Shown here one piece after another: positions 12,201 through 25,258 of a DNA stretch of 64,000 nt (positions are counted from its first letter, which is position 1; the number at the start of each line of letters is the position of its first letter). A program made the position numbers and the translations under genes. The DNA is taken from positions 2,022,287 to 2,086,286 of the forward strand of contig NW_022985164.1 in the NCBI RefSeq assembly GCF_010093535.1, in the 5' to 3' direction. This DNA is from Lindgomyces ingoldianus. Lineage: Eukaryota > Ascomycota > Dothideomycetes > Pleosporales > Lindgomycetaceae. The notes below the pieces were generated by a model that did no database searches, was not told where the DNA came from, and saw nothing but the letters and a program-made list of their open reading frames with translations.

Positions 12201-15200
12201 AGGCGCCGATATGGAGAACCTGATGAAGCTGAAGCGAATCACAGAGTTTCTGTGTTACGTGGTCTATAACTTGAAGCTAGAGACCTGCCTCATGCGCGAC
12301 GAATTCGTCCTAATCCCTTCGACTTCCAGTGGTGGAAGCTTGACATCGAAGAAGCAAAGGGACGAGTGCGCGCAGTGTGCGCCGGCCGAAATTTCTCAAG
12401 CCTTGATCGATACTGGATCTACCACTGGCGCTTCAAGTAAATTGCCATCAGATGCTGTTGCTGCAAACACCACCGACGGAGCACAACTCACCACAGGGGA
12501 GCTCCATGTACCACATGATGAGCCTGCGCCATCGTATTACAGCGAAATGGTGGAGAAGCACAACACGAAAATCCTCTCTGCCTCTCCCTTTGTCAAATTC
12601 ATGCAGCCTTATCTACTCATGCAAGCCCGTGAGCAAGAGAGGAAGCTGAGATATCTCAAGAAGCTGCGGGATCAATACTCCCCGGTCGACGATGAGAAGG
12701 TCTCTGAAGAAGCAAGCCAAAAATTCGAATTGGTACAGCCAGAAATGGTACATACGATGGTCGAACAGGCTTCGAAGCAAGTCCGTGATTTCCTCCATGC
12801 GGTTCATGCAGCTGAATACGACAAAGCCCTGCACAACTACCAAACGCAGAAGCGCCAGTGGGAAACATACCTATCTGGAAACATGAACTTGTTCGATCCT
12901 TTCAACCACCAGAAGATTGCAGTCCTCTACAGCGTCGTCAATTCCATCACGTCAACGCCTTGTATTGGGCCTGAAATCATCGCTTTAGGCTTCTATCGCG
13001 AACATGACTATACCGATGGCTTTACCCCTGATTGCACACTTGGGCAATATGTCGAAGATTTGTGCACTGGCGCTGGGACCCTCTGCGAAGTTGATGGGTG
13101 CAATCGGAGGCTGTTTGATCACCACCGACAATACGTCCACGGTGAAGGACAAATGAGCATAATTGCTCAGAAGTATCCATCCAAGATCCGCGGTTTGCAG
13201 AACACTATTCTCATGTGGAGTTGCTGCAGAATTTGTGGCCAAGAAACTCAAGTAATTCCCATGTCCGAGAATACTTGGAAATACTCATTCGCGAAATATC
13301 TTGAGTTGACCTTTTGGAGCAGCGAGCTGCACCCTCGAGCTGATGTTTGCCCTCATGACATACACAAAAACCATGTTAGGTACTTTGGGTTCAACAACGT
13401 GGCGCTTCGAATCCAGTACGACCAGGTTCAACTCTATGAGGTCATTGTGCCGAGGCAAACGGTCACATGGAAAGTCGATAGTGACCTAAGGTTGAAAAAT
13501 GAGTCGTTTTTGAAGATTGAGGAGAAGCTGGACCGGTTCATGACCTCCGTCCGCGCCCGGCTTAGGAGCATTCACGTCGAGAGCGTAATTCCCGAGAAAG
13601 TCGAGATTTGCAGAGCAGAGGTGGAGAAGTTGATGAAGCGCGCGAATGAAGAAAACGAGTGGTTGAGGCGCAAGCTCCAGCAAAAATATATGGGCTCAAG
13701 ATACTACGAAATCATCCCACTCAACCGAGCAATTCGGGCGATACAAGAAAAAGCGATCGCCTGGGACGACACGTTCAACGACTTTGAGCAACAATTTTTC
13801 CCGTCCGAGAAGGATATCAGGCGACTAGCGGCGCTCCAACTAAAGAGACTCTTCTTAGAGCGAGACGAATCTACTAGCTCCCTTACATCGGTCGAAGAAG
13901 GTGCTGAGCCTGGTAACGAAGACTCTGAAACAAACGAGAAAGGGGAACCCCTTGCTTTAACGCCCATGCCCTCAACAATGTCTCCGGAGCGCGCGCGAGA
14001 TATGTTGACTTCGGTTGTCGAAGAAGATCAGTCCCATGGTGGGAAACAATCCCATCTCGAAGAGAATGCCCCAGCGGAGCCAATTCCTACCACTAATTCT
14101 CCACCTGCTCACCCAGAATTGCCGATTCATATGTCCATTGAAGCGTTAGAAAGGGAGGATGTCCGTCATCTTGACCTCGCAGTGTCTTCAAATTTCCCAG
14201 AGCATGCCGTATCGAAGGAAGAGCATATTCTGAAGACACCAACCCTTTCTCCAGAATCACTAGTTCCCCCCGAACCAGGATCACCGACCCCTATCGTCCT
14301 CCCTAAAGTTAATCCTATCGACAAGAGTGCAGCAGTTGCCGTCGAGAACATGCAAACATCCCCGCCCTCAACGCAGGCGTCAACTAGCACACTCGAGTCC
14401 AAGATTCCGAGATTGGTGGATACTATTCGGCGTGAAAATGCGGCTCGGCCTGTTGCAATGACCCGAGCACAGTCTCAGCCCGGTAGTATCCCAAAGCGGG
14501 ATTCAGCGTCAAGCACTTCATCAAGCACCACGGCTGGATCAAGTACTGGAAGCAAAGTGGACGCGCTCAGTATCACTTTGAGCGAATCTGCAAAGGCACT
14601 CGAGAGACGAATGGCTGAACGCCTCGGGTATCCTTTCAGACAAAAATCGTCAATGATCCCTCGATCCGTGCCGGCCAATAAACAAAAAGTGCCAACAAAG
14701 GTATCCACCCTAGCCAAACATTTCGAGCAGCTTTCCCGCGAATTTGAGAAAGAGCGCCAGCGTGAGCGACGTCAGCGTCAAGAGCGAAGTCGACAAGCCC
14801 GTGCGTATCCTCTTGCATCATCAAAACCCATCGTCGAGGTGTACAAAGATGTCCACGAAGCTGTTCATGGTCATAGCCCATCGGATGAAGACCTCCAACC
14901 TTTGTCGCCAACGCGTATCAGCACGGACAACAGCACACTCGGGGATAGTTCTCTGACAGAAACCACTGGTCCGACTACTGCCTCTCAGTCTCCAGTAGAA
15001 GAACGCCACACTAGAGACTCCGCCGCAAAAGCTGGAGAAGGCGAAGAAGACCGACCTGACACTGGCAACACAAGCCATCCTCCTTCTGACGTCGAGAACG
15101 AAGCCAGTGACATCGAGAACATACTCGAAGAGGTTGGAATTCCGGAGAGCATTGCGAGCTCACAGCTTCTGTCTTCTACCGAATCGCAATTAGAAAGTTC

Positions 15201-16607
15201 GCTAGAGTTGCCCAAGCATGAGAAGACCACTCTCATGAAAATGCTAACCAGTTTTTGGTCCGAACGTTCCGCGAGCGGTTGGGCGCCTCTTGATTATCCT
15301 TTCCCAAACATCGACCATGTATGGGAGGATTCGGACATTATTATTCGAGAGGATGAGCCAAGCTCCATCATTGCCCTTGCCCTCTCGAGCAAAGACTATT
15401 TAGACAAACTGGACGCTTTCCGTGCAGACAAAACGGTAGCTGAGAAAGGCGTCGGAGGTCTCAACGAAACCGAAGCATCCATCGAGCGCAATCTCCTCAA
15501 CGAATCCAACGAAAACATTCGCTATAGCTTCATGAACCGCGGCGTAAAAGCCCAATGCAAGATCTTCTATTCCCAATCTTTTGACGCACTTCGTCGCAAA
15601 TGCGGTGTCGCCGACCGGTTTGTAGAATCTATGTCACGATGCTCAAAATGGGATTCGAAGGGCGGTAAGAGCAAAAGCATTTTCCTAAAGACGCTGGATG
15701 ATCGCTTTGTCCTCAAATCTTTATCACCGATCGAGGTCAATGCTTTCTTCCGCTTCGCGCCCAATTACTTTGCCTTTACGCACCAGAACCTTTTCAAGAG
15801 CTTGCCGTCGGTCATTGCGAAGATGTTCGGCCTCTTCCAGGTCCAGATCAAGACGCCCACAGGCAGGGATTTCGACTGCTTTATGCTAGTCATGGAGAAT
15901 CTGTTTTATGACCGCGAACCTAATCGGAGGTACGATCTTAAGGGCTCGATGCGCAATAGGAAGATCCAGGTCACGGGGGAGAGGGACGAGGTCCTTCTGG
16001 ACGAGAATCTGGTGGATATTATTTACAGCGAAACGCCGATTTTTGTACGCGAGCATACTAAGAAGTTGCTGAAGGCGAGTGTGTGGAATGATACGCTATT
16101 TTTGAGTCAGCAAAACGTTATGGATTATAGTCTTATGGCAGGGTTTGATGATACAAGGAGGGAGATTATTGTGGGGATTATTGGTAAGTCTTACTGGCAG
16201 TTTGTCCTCCCTCGATATCATATCCCCCTAATTTCCATATCCATCTTCGGCTCTATTTCTATTTCCCCTAGCTCCCTAGTGTAGCACTCTACTAACATCC
16301 CCCTCCTAACCCAACAGACTGCATCCGAACCTACACATGGGACAAAAAACTAGAATCCTGGATCAAAGACCGCGGCAAGAACAAGCCCACAATCACTTCC
16401 CCCAAAGACTATCGCTCGCGCTTCAGGATCGCGATGGAGAAATATATTCTCCAGGCTCCCAACTGCTGGCACCAGTTCTCAGGGAGAGTGGGTGGTGCCG
16501 CTGCCGCTGGGCAATCGACTAGGATGATGAGGTTGGATAATAGAGAGGCGCAGGGATTGGAGGCGGATGGGGACGAGGTAGCTAGGGTGGCTGGGGGGAG
16601 GATTTGA
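9223..16607 (+). CDS. FAB1: FAB1/PIKfyve phosphatidylinositol-3-phosphate 5-kinase
   Basis: Two exons, 9223-16183 and 16318-16607, give 2416 residues. The intron retains the frame and yields [14 protein letters not shown] across the junction. Domain order is diagnostic of Fab1: a FYVE zinc finger at about residues 400-470 with WMRD and RRKHHCRTC (binds PI3P on endosomes and vacuole); a TCP1/chaperonin-like CCT domain at about 790-1060; the cysteine-rich CCR region; long disordered Ser/Pro-rich linkers; and a C-terminal PIP-kinase domain from about 2060 with [10 protein letters not shown] and [14 protein letters not shown]. The enzyme makes PI(3,5)P2, which controls vacuole size, acidification and membrane recycling. 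Length fits filamentous fungal orthologues. It is divergent from the TPP1-like gene, with about 480 bp between their starts. Confidence 0.97.
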
Positions 16608-17501
16608 AGGAGGGAAGAGTGGTTGAAATGGGAGTGTTAGCGAACAATTTGTGTGATGTTTGATGTTCGGTGAGAGCCGTGACATGATTGATTGAGTGAA
16701 TGAATTCTCAGAGCATAGCGCGGGCGTTTAGTTGGGTTGAGTTCGTCAAGACAAATTATCGCATCCCTTCACGAGCACCATTTACCCTAGAGCTTAGATA
16801 TCCCATGGCTTACATGTAGCCAGCCGACTTCACTGACTTGGCTTTCTTTGCAAATACACATGATATTACATTTAAAGACTGACAATAAACATCGTCTCAC
16901 CCCACCACATGTCTTAGTGCTGCATAGCAAAAGATAAATGGTTCTGTCCCAATACTTCATCGCCTTTAGATTAGGACGGGGCAGAAGGGCTTAGTATATA
17001 CACCTCGCTTCCTCGTTGTCACAGCAAGGATTGTGGATGGAAGAAAAGTTGCGACGAAGGAAGAGAGGTGAGTATATTGATCAGAACCAGACAGACGCAG
17101 TCTACGCACCCCACTCCACTCTATATCGTAAGCAAGAACAGAAAACCCGACTAGTGGCGCTCGGCTCGATCGCTCAATGACATGACTGACTGACACGCTA
17201 TGTAAGTGTGACTGAATGAAAAACCGGGGGAGCCTATTCCCCCCCACCCCATCCTATTTCATGCCAGCTTATATCATTGATTCGGATCATTCATGCCAAA
17301 CCCCAACCCGACCCAATCATCAATTAATCACCCAACAGGGGTCTCATCCGTTGCAAGCAGATCCTATTCACACTCAGATCAGAACTAACTCTCCTTCCCA
17401 CCAGGCCCGCCGATTGCCTATGACAGTTCTACCATGTTATTCTAGGATAGGGGAGGTAGAGAACCGTTGGATAGGGTACGCGGACGGGGATTAGGGTTAG
17501 C
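16608..17501. other. Convergent intergenic region FAB1/DnaJ
   Basis: Shared 3' region of FAB1 and the DnaJ gene. Only short shadow frames are present, with no recognisable gene or repeat. Confidence 0.5.
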
Positions 17502-19396
17502 TCATGCCTTCCCCTTTGCCGCCGACGACGAAGCCTTTTCCTTCTTCTTTTCTTTCTTGTGGTCATTTTTATGTTCTTTCTTGGCTGCGGCTTCGGCCAT
17601 GAGTTGCTCAAAAGCCATGAAGTCGCCTTCTTCGTCGGGGTCGCGCTCAGCCTAAAGGCATTCCACGTTAGCATGGGTGGGTGCGATTGACAAATCAGGG
17701 GCGAGGGGGTGATACCTTCTGGCACATTTCGCCAATAATAACAAGTGCCTGGGCGCGTTCTACCCTCTTCTCCAGCTTGACTTTCTTATCATTAAGCGCA
17801 TTATCGCAGACGTCACGCAACACGCTCTGAATCTCGAACTTGCTGCCTCTCCAGGCGGCCGCTAGGATCTTGCCCGTGACTTTCTTCTCGTATTCAGCCT
17901 TCTTCTCATCCGTCCAGTCCTCGCCGCCCTTTTCTTCGAGCTTGGCCATTTCCTCCATCGTCAGCTGCGCGTCGATGGCGGCCGACATGGTATTCCATGT
18001 CTCTTTGACCAACGTACCCTTATCCTTGACCCTAGAAAAGAAGCCTGAGATGCCGAGGAATTTCTGGGATTTGATAAACGACGTTGCTTTCATGAGGTAC
18101 GTGGCTCCAATTGCGTGCAAGATCTCCAAGCCAAAGCTCTCCATCTTCAGGTTCTCGATCTCGAGATGTATTTTCTCCTTGAAAGCCGATGTGACATCTT
18201 GACCCTTGTCCGTCTCGGTCCAGATGGAAATGCGCTCGACCAGTTTCGTGGTGAGGGCAGCGACGCGCTCGTCTCGGATCCGTTTGCGTTCGAGCTCAAA
18301 GGCGGCAAGTTCTTCGCGCTGTTCTTTAGTAAGGCCTGCCTTCTTTTTCTGCTTCTCACGTAGCTCTTTCTCCTTGTCTGTCATGCCTGCAGCTTCCATT
18401 TGAGCCTCTTCGTCTGACTTGTCCATGATGGCTGGTCGAATGGGTATCGCCATGCCGGATCGGGGGGTACTAGTCCCGGAAATGGGCGGGGTTGACTGAG
18501 AGGGAGTTGGGGCGGCGCTGGCGGCGGGGGTCTCGATGTAGGGCGGAGGCGGCGAGTGCGAGGCAGCATGTGCCCTTTCTTTTGCTTCTGCTTCCACCGC
18601 AGCTTTGGCTTCTGCTGCAGCTTCAGCTTCCTTGGCATTGGCGGGGGTAGATGCTTCTGCTGGTGTCGTACCGGTCTCTTGTCCGGCAGCACTCGATGCC
18701 TCGGGCTTTGCGGGATCGGATGCGGACGCGGCGGCGGCAGCGGCTTCCTCCTCTTCCATTTCGCGCATGGAAATCTCCATTGTCTTGGTGAGGTCCTTCA
18801 TGAGCGAAATTTCGCCGATCCTGATCAATCATTCTTCTGTTAGCAGGAATTTCTTGGCCACAGAGGGCGCATGCGAGGCTAGACATGGCATACCAATCAG
18901 TGAAAGCGTCTCCGCCGAAGATCATGGTGAAGAACTCGGCGGGGTCCTCTGTCGAACAGTCAGCGCTTGAACCTCCTGGGCACCTCACCTCTCAGCCTAG
19001 GACGGGAGGCACTCACCGAACCCGCTGCTCGGCACAGCGCTCTCCTTGCCAAACTTGTCATATTGCTTCCGCAGCTGCTCGTCACTGAGCACCTGGTACG
19101 CCTCGCCTATCTATCAAGGTGTGAGCCCCACCTTCACCTGCGAACTGTGTGTACGAAACCCGCGAGGGCGAGGGCGGGAGGCGGCCGACATACTGCTTGG
19201 AACTTCTCGTGTGCTGTCTCGTCACCGGGGTTCTTGTCTAGCACCTCGTCAGCCTCAGCAACACTCAACGCAAATGCTTGCGAGCTTTACCTGGGTGCAG
19301 CTTGATAGCGAGTTTGCGGTAGGCCTTCTTAATTTCCAGCTCCGTGGCTGTGGGCTGGACCTGCAAGGCATCGTAGTAGGTGGTATCTACAACCAT
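17502..19396 (-). CDS. CAJ1/DJP1-type DnaJ co-chaperone (DnaJ-X domain)
   Basis: Six exons: 19291-19396, 19194-19237, 19017-19110, 18894-18948, 17716-18820 and 17502-17651, about 517 residues, all in phase. The J domain is at the extreme N-terminus ([19 protein letters not shown], then [19 protein letters not shown]). The essential HPD tripeptide is intact but split by intron 1. A Gly/Phe-type stretch ([15 protein letters not shown]), a long Ala/Glu-rich low-complexity segment and the DnaJ-X region (helical, with [16 protein letters not shown]) follow. The C-terminus is Lys/Glu-rich. Yeast Caj1 and Djp1 have this plan: they stimulate Hsp70, and Djp1 assists peroxisomal and mitochondrial import. 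Which of the two this matches best cannot be settled from the sequence alone. Confidence 0.9.
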
Positions 19397-20058
19397 GGCC
19401 GCAGGTTGTTGGGGGGAGGGGAGGGGGGTAGCGGGTAGGAGGAAAGAAAGGGTGGGTTTGTTGTAAGCTTTTCGGTCGCGAGGCAGCAGACAGAGGGACG
19501 ACAAGTCGTACTTTCTTTTCGCACGGCCGTCGTTGCCGCGCCTCACCAAGCCACACCAGCGACGTCACAACCTAGGCCTTGGCATTGCCTATAATCATGG
19601 CCATGTATACTTAGGTACTCGTTTGCTTAAGTCTGTCAAGTGAGAGAGGCCTTCTATCGAAACCAGAGTAACCGCCACTCATATCGGCCAGTGACTGCCC
19701 GTCGTCATGGCCATCATGTAAACCCATCGAGAAAAAAAAAAAAAAAGACCAGAAGACGCATCCGTCGCCGACCCATGCATACGCCATGCTTGAAACCCAA
19801 CCCTTGTCATGTGAGCCCATTATGAAATTTTGTTTTCTCCCCCTAAAGCAGTGCAGACGGACGTTGAGAAGAGGTATGCAAACTGAAGAAAATGTGCGGT
19901 TAAAGTACATCCAGACCTCTTCCCAAGAGCCGTCATAGCATGTCCACAGACTGCCGTGGTCATCGATTAGAACTCGTCAGGCAAAGGCAGTCGTGCCAGC
20001 CCAGCCAGTCATCAGTCTTGCTGGTGGTCCGTCCGTTTGTTTCCCTCGCCACGCTTCT
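19397..20058. other. Intergenic region DnaJ/eIF4E
   Basis: DnaJ promoter and the 3' region of eIF4E. It contains a 15-nt poly-A run at about 19732-19746. No gene seen. Confidence 0.5.
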
Positions 20059-20936
20059 CTATGCGACAAACTTGGCCTTGGCGCGCGTACTGCCGGCGTG
20101 CGCAGAGTCCGTGTGTCCAGAGAATTCCACATTCTCATTCTCCTTCAATTGCAGTGCGGCCTTGAAGCGACGGCCGATCTTCAACAGGACTTCCTTCCCC
20201 TGCTCAAAAGTCCTGCCTTTGCCCGCTTCGCCGGGGAGCGCCTTGCCCACTGTTCGGGTCCAAAGACCGATGCGATAGAACCCGCGCCGAACGTTGACGA
20301 CAACACCCATAACTTCGTTGTCCTCTTCGTCCTCGAGGTTCTCTCCGATCGCCGCGAGCATGACGTGCAGCCAAAGTGCGTCGATGTTGATCGCTTTCTT
20401 ATCCTTGAACTGAAAGGCCCACTTGCCCCCATGTTTGTTCTGCGAGTCTTCCCACTCTGGGCGTACGCCCTTCTTGAATAGATGGTAGTCTGACTTGAGC
20501 GCGAGATCCGAGGTAGGTGTGATGTTGTTCTGCATTGCGGTTAGCAGGAACTGGCCACACTGTGCGGCGGGGAGGTGCTCACATAGATGCCCCAGAACTC
20601 TTCGACCGAGTCGAACGAGATGACTTCCTTGAGAAGCTCGTTCCAATTATCGCCCTGTCCCCGTTAGCGATGCACAGAATAGTGCCGGTCCAGAATGGCA
20701 CTTACCTTGCCACTCGGGGGCTTCGTGAACCACAAGGTCCAAGTGTGCATCAGAGGATGCTTCACATTGAAGTTGTCTGGGTCATCAAAGACAGTCTTAA
20801 TTTCACTATCGTTGGTAGTAGCTGTGGTTGCCGTTGACTCCTCGGCTGAGCCATTGGTGTTCTCTGACGGAGAAATTGGGATCGTGTCCAGAGGCACCGG
20901 TTGCTGCGGATTCGGCGCAGTTGCGACGTCAGCCAT
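20059..20936 (-). CDS. Translation initiation factor eIF4E (mRNA cap-binding)
   Basis: Three exons: 20706-20936, 20583-20654 and 20059-20529 (minus), 257 residues, every junction in frame. After an N-terminal extension rich in Ser/Thr/Glu the canonical eIF4E core begins: HPLMHTWTLWFTKP, GDNWNELLKEVISFDSVEEF then WGIYNNI, HLFKKGVRPEWEDSQNKHGG, KWAFQFKD, and WLHVMLAAIGE. The conserved tryptophans that stack the m7G cap (in WGIY and RPEW) are present, as is the VEEFW dorsal surface used by eIF4G. It recruits capped mRNA to the ribosome in the cytoplasm. The introns are short with good branch sites (TGCTAAC). Nothing unusual was found. Confidence 0.97.
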
Positions 20937-21663
20937 GTTGAAGATTCAAGCAATGAGGCTGGTCGGGAGTAGAGGGGATATTGACGACGAGCGCGGCTGT
21001 GGGGGTGATGGCGGCAGGTGAGGTAAAGAGAGGCACGACAGTTGATGATCTTGGGCTCGCACCAGGCGGAGAGTCAAGAAAGAAGATCGCGGGCGGAGGC
21101 AGATGAGTTGGTGAGTCGATGGGACGAGGCGCGAGGAGGCAGTTTGCGTGTGTTTTGCAGTTTGGGTGTTCCTGCTCGTTGGTGAGCGGAAGAAAATGCA
21201 GGCGCTTTGGAGACGCAGCGGGCCGAAACGCACTAGGCCCGATTCAGAACATTCAGTTTCACTGTCTTCTGCCTCATCAATAATCAAACATCATCGATCA
21301 CGGCCAGAACCGAGGAGTGAAGGAGAAGTTGGTTTCAAAGTCTTGTATTCAATCTATGAATACAGGTGGGATCATGTCCACGCCGCCACCTCCAGGCCTA
21401 GCCCACTGGTCAGGACAATCCCAAAGGCAACCTCGTCGCCGAGCAAGGCGTGTCTTAATATAAGCACATCTTCGGCACAACTACAGCCATTGAGTGACCG
21501 AATTGCAATTTGACATCCGTGCTATTTACATCACGTACCAACGCTGTACTTGCCACAATGCATCAGATATTAGTAGTATTCACTGGTTGCAACCCTACCC
21601 AAGGGAAGCAACGCCAGACATTATGATTACATATAAACATAGATATACGTACCCGCTCCAGGA
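20937..21663. other. Intergenic region eIF4E promoter / ERG9 3' side
   Basis: Upstream region of eIF4E and terminator side of ERG9. The opposing short frames are not supported by family resemblance. Nothing else seen. Confidence 0.5.
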
Positions 21664-23331
21664 TTAGAGTTCCCCATGACCCGAAGTATCTCCAACGACT
21701 TTTGTAGAGCCGGTCAGAGCCCCGAACTGTTCTCGGAGCTGACCAAACGCAATGTCGAATCGGGCGCCTGCCATCCACGCGACAAAGAGCTGCACAAACG
21801 TCAGTGATGGCTGCTAGCCATTCGTTTACCAAAACTCACCATAGATCCAGAAATGAGAAACAAGGTAAGGAAAACCGCCATCCCCATATATATCATGTCC
21901 CACTTGGCCTCCTCTGCTTCTGCCTTGGTCTTCGCCTCCTGCTCGGCGCTGATGGGAGACGCCTTGTCTACGGGCTTCTTCTGCGATGGGAAGATTGATT
22001 CGATGAATTGTTCCGTCTGCGAATTATGTTAACATAACGAGTAGCATATCATTCTTTGGTGCTTTACCTTTCCACATGCCATGCTGATGCGGAGGAAGTT
22101 GGGGTCATGCGGATTGTTCTTCTGGTGGATCTTGCGGAGATACTTCTTGAACACATCGCATACCAGCTGGAGGTTTTGTGTCGACTCGATCATCAACTGG
22201 CATGCCTCTCCCTTCGTAATTTTAACATTCTTCTTAAAGATGTCGTGATTCTGGAAGCATATTTCAAGGGTAGCGATGGCCATGGATTGCGGTATCGCGC
22301 AGAAGTTGAACACACTCTGCTCCTTGATACCAGCAAGATAGTATAAGCAGTCGTCGGCACGAGATAAGGCAGTCAGGATCATCTCCGAGCTTGCACTCAG
22401 AGCGAGCTGCTTGTTTTCCGGCTTGAAGAGGTCTTCGAAGTTGTTGACATACTTAGACCAGATCTGCTTTGGCCAGAACCGCCGCTTGTCGTCTAGATCT
22501 TCCTTGATGTCTCGAATAATGTTGACCTGCTGGAGGAACTGGCCCATGGACTCCATGAGCTCAGGTCGTTTCAGCAGGGCCGCATTTGCGAGGCCGCCTT
22601 CAACAAACAGACGGGTAAGACCCTCGCCAACAAGCCCAGCTACATAATGGCAGTAGAGTTCGTAATCGGCGATGGTGTTGACACCGTTCGTGTTGTGCTC
22701 CGCATTGTTAGCATAATCTGCCATGCCGTTGCCCATCCTCTTGGTGATATCCTTGATGATTGTACGGTATGCAGGCTTGATCTTCTTGAATTCTTCCACA
22801 ACAACATTGAACTCGACAAGCAGTTGCCTATCCTTCTCGTTCGGGCCATTCTCGTTGCACGTCCATCCATCCTGCTCCAGGATGTCCTGAAAGTTCCGCA
22901 AAATTGGCTCCTTCTTCTCCAGCGGCAGTGTCATGTCATCTTCTATTGTATCCAGGCCACGCAGAACGAGATAGAACAGACAGACTGGGACGAGGAGTTC
23001 GGGGTGCAGCTCCTTAATGACCGCGGAAAAGCTCCGACTCGTCTTGTCAAGGAAGAAGAAGCATCTCTTGAGCGATGCCGGCTCTTTGGACTCATCGCGC
23101 TCGTGGACGGGGTTGTGCCATACTTTCCTGTGCGCCGTTTTAGTAATGCGCACAAAGCAAATGCACGACGAGGGTGTGGTATTGGGGAGTGAAGAATTGA
23201 CGTGAAAATAACGCAGCGCCGACTGCACTCCGGCAGCCGAAAGTACTAGTGCGAGGAACATACCATTGTATGATCGATCTGAGCTCTTGAGGGTGGAAAG
23301 TGTAGTATATCAAGCTCAATGGGCTCACCAT
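21664..23331 (-). CDS. ERG9: Squalene synthase (farnesyl-diphosphate farnesyltransferase)
   Basis: Four exons: 23264-23331, 22068-23127, 21840-22016 and 21664-21789, 476 residues, all junctions in frame. It catalyses head-to-head coupling of two farnesyl diphosphates to squalene via presqualene diphosphate, the first committed sterol step, at the ER membrane. Diagnostic motifs are the two Asp-rich Mg-binding sites, LDTIEDD near residue 80 and RDIKEDLDD near 228, plus the flap/active-site segment [13 protein letters not shown] and the [13 protein letters not shown] helix. The C-terminus has a hydrophobic anchor ([19 protein letters not shown]) cut by the last intron. The length is normal for an ascomycete enzyme. 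The promoter carries a TCACGTGCCGTC element (23411-23422, minus) that recurs in the cluster at 49-55 kb. Confidence 0.97.
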
Positions 23332-23826
23332 GGTTGCGAAAATTTAAGGAGACGGTAACGAGGAGTGTTCCACGCGATATAGGTGCGGGAACTAGAGGCT
23401 GCTTCAATTGGACGGCACGTGAGGAAGTGAGGAAAGAGGGGATGATGAAGTCACGTAGTCTACTGGGCGTGCATCGGTAAAGGAAGGGCGAAGACCTTTG
23501 ATGGATGGGGTCGGGTGTGTGCTCCTCACCGATTGCTCACCATCACTTTTCTTCTCCACAGAGGCCACCTGCATCTGCAAGGTTGGTCATATATGGTCCG
23601 TGCGCCCAACCGGAATCCCGGTATTTTTCCGTCCATTCATCCTCATCCTCAAGACCCCCCCAAAAAACAATAATATGTGCTTCACCTCTTCGACCTGTTG
23701 CTAGCTTTGGGGACGTAGTCTCTGAGATGCGAATTTCTGCCTCTCCACTAATCTCTCCTTAAACCCGCCTGTATATCATGGCTTCCACTACTTTTACTCC
23801 ACATTCCCCGCCTAAATCACCATCCC
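23332..23826. other. ERG9 promoter and 3' side of small secreted gene
   Basis: Non-coding. Apart from the E-box-type element listed separately, nothing was identified. Confidence 0.5.
23411..23422 (-). promoter_or_regulatory. E-box-type element TCACGTGCCGTC upstream of ERG9
   Basis: About 80 bp upstream of the ERG9 start codon. The same 12 bases occur at 49164-49175 and 55407-55418. The CACGTG core is the binding site type of bHLH proteins (Cbf1-, SREBP- or Pho4-like). Regulation is inferred. Confidence 0.45.
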
Positions 23827-24308
23827 TCAACGCCTCGAATAGCAAGAATACATAAAACTCGCCCCAGACGACACTACCTCCCCCTTTACATCCACAAAAC
23901 TCCTCACACACTCAATCCAATTATTACTCCCATCCGTTTCCCTTCCCGCCGATACAGAAAACCCCTTGCACCCCGGCGCCGCATAGAAATCGAAGGTGCA
24001 TTCCACGCCCTCTGGCGTATTCCCTTTCCTATACCCTCTCACAGTCGTGAAGTTCTTTGCATCTACGCAAATGCCGCTTGTCACGTTGGGGAAAGTTTGA
24101 AGATCCCCTCTGCACGCGTATGCCGAGTATGTTTGGACGAAGCCGATTGGGATGTCACTTTGTGATGGGCAGGGGCTGTAGGCATTGCCGCGGCCATTTT
24201 GGTATGCGAGGACGGGGAAAAGGGCGAGTATCTACAATGATTTTCAGTTCAACTAAAGCCGAGATATCAAACTAGCGTCTCAGGGCTCACCTTTTTTGCA
24301 AAGTACAT
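23827..24308 (-). CDS. Small secreted cysteine-containing protein
   Basis: Two exons: a tiny first exon 24291-24308 encoding only six residues (MYFAKK) and 23827-24231, giving 140 residues. The N-terminus is a short signal peptide (KKILALFPVLA). The mature part carries seven cysteines in all (SPCPSQ, YACRGD, GICVDA, ECTFDF, PGCKGF, ECVRSF, YSCYSRR) and one or two N-glycosylation sequons (NVT, NFT). There is no recognised family. The composition is that of secreted effector-like or wall-associated fungal proteins. The join at the first intron is in frame and is what creates the signal peptide. No toxic function can be inferred. Confidence 0.7.
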
Positions 24309-25258
24309 TTTCGCATCTACTGATAACTTGTGCCTGGATCTTCAGGACTTTGAGAACGAACGTTGTTCAAGCCTTAAGATAGTTCATCGTCTGCTATTTT
24401 ATAATTGCCATTGGGGTGTGCAGGAACACATCTGATTCCTGGTGTCGATCAATCTACCAAGCTTTACCCGACGGACCGCACCCTTTCTTTCATCTCGAAT
24501 ATATCACGAACCACAAATCGGATCCAGAATAAGCTCATCCATTGATGTAGTGTTGGATGGAAGGGCGTATGATAGGTTATGTTTGTTTCCGTCGTTAGCG
24601 AAACGATTGTGTGAGCCAGCTTCTTTGTCTCAATGTGCCACATTTGCGCGTACTCTGGTAGCCTCCGTACGAGGCTGTTCTATTGAGCAGGTTTATCACA
24701 TTGCTGGAGCGGGCCACCTGTATCTCCCTAACCCCTTTAACAAGGGTTATACGAGCGAACGTCTTTGTCTTGTCCAGGCGTGTTGATAGCTTAAATCACA
24801 GTGCTCAAGTAGCAGTGTTACGAGTTGGGCGTCACTGAGTGTTGCAGCTATCGCTATGCTGTGACGCACCATCGTACCGGAGCTTGACCTACTGTGGGCG
24901 GACACGCAGACATGCCCGCACAAACCCCACCTCTTTAAAATGAAAAGTAAAAAGACCACATTGTCATTCGCTCAATTGTTCACAACTTCCTCTAAATGCA
25001 CAGGTTAGCTGCGTCTACAGTAGGGTTTCCAGGAGTTAGGATACGAGAAACGGTTAGGGTAAACGTTAACATGTTAAAAAAAAGTTTCTGTAAGTGATAG
25101 ATGGTAATTATCTGGAAAGAAGTGAGCATTTCCCATGCCTGAAACTACGCAGTCATTGCTAGCTCCTCCAACTCCTCTACTTCCCCTACCCTACTTTGCC
25201 ACCTTCAAATTCACTTCTCTCAAGCTCCTTCCCTTCCTCTCATTACTAACCCAAATAT
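24309..25258. other. Gene-poor interval
   Basis: About 950 bp with several short frames, the longest plus-strand 24442-24786. None resembles a family or has a clear start context. Moderately AT-rich. Nothing else supported. Confidence 0.4.

Noticed and set aside
19265..19549. J domain seemingly lacking HPD (reads HPGK in the unspliced frame)
   Set aside because: Intron 1 interrupts the Asp codon; splicing G|AC restores HPD followed by KNPGDE.
20059..20646. Apparent divergent N-terminus of eIF4E in the unspliced frame
   Set aside because: A 53-bp intron (GTGAGC...GCAG) joins WGIY to NNITPTS, giving the canonical sequence.
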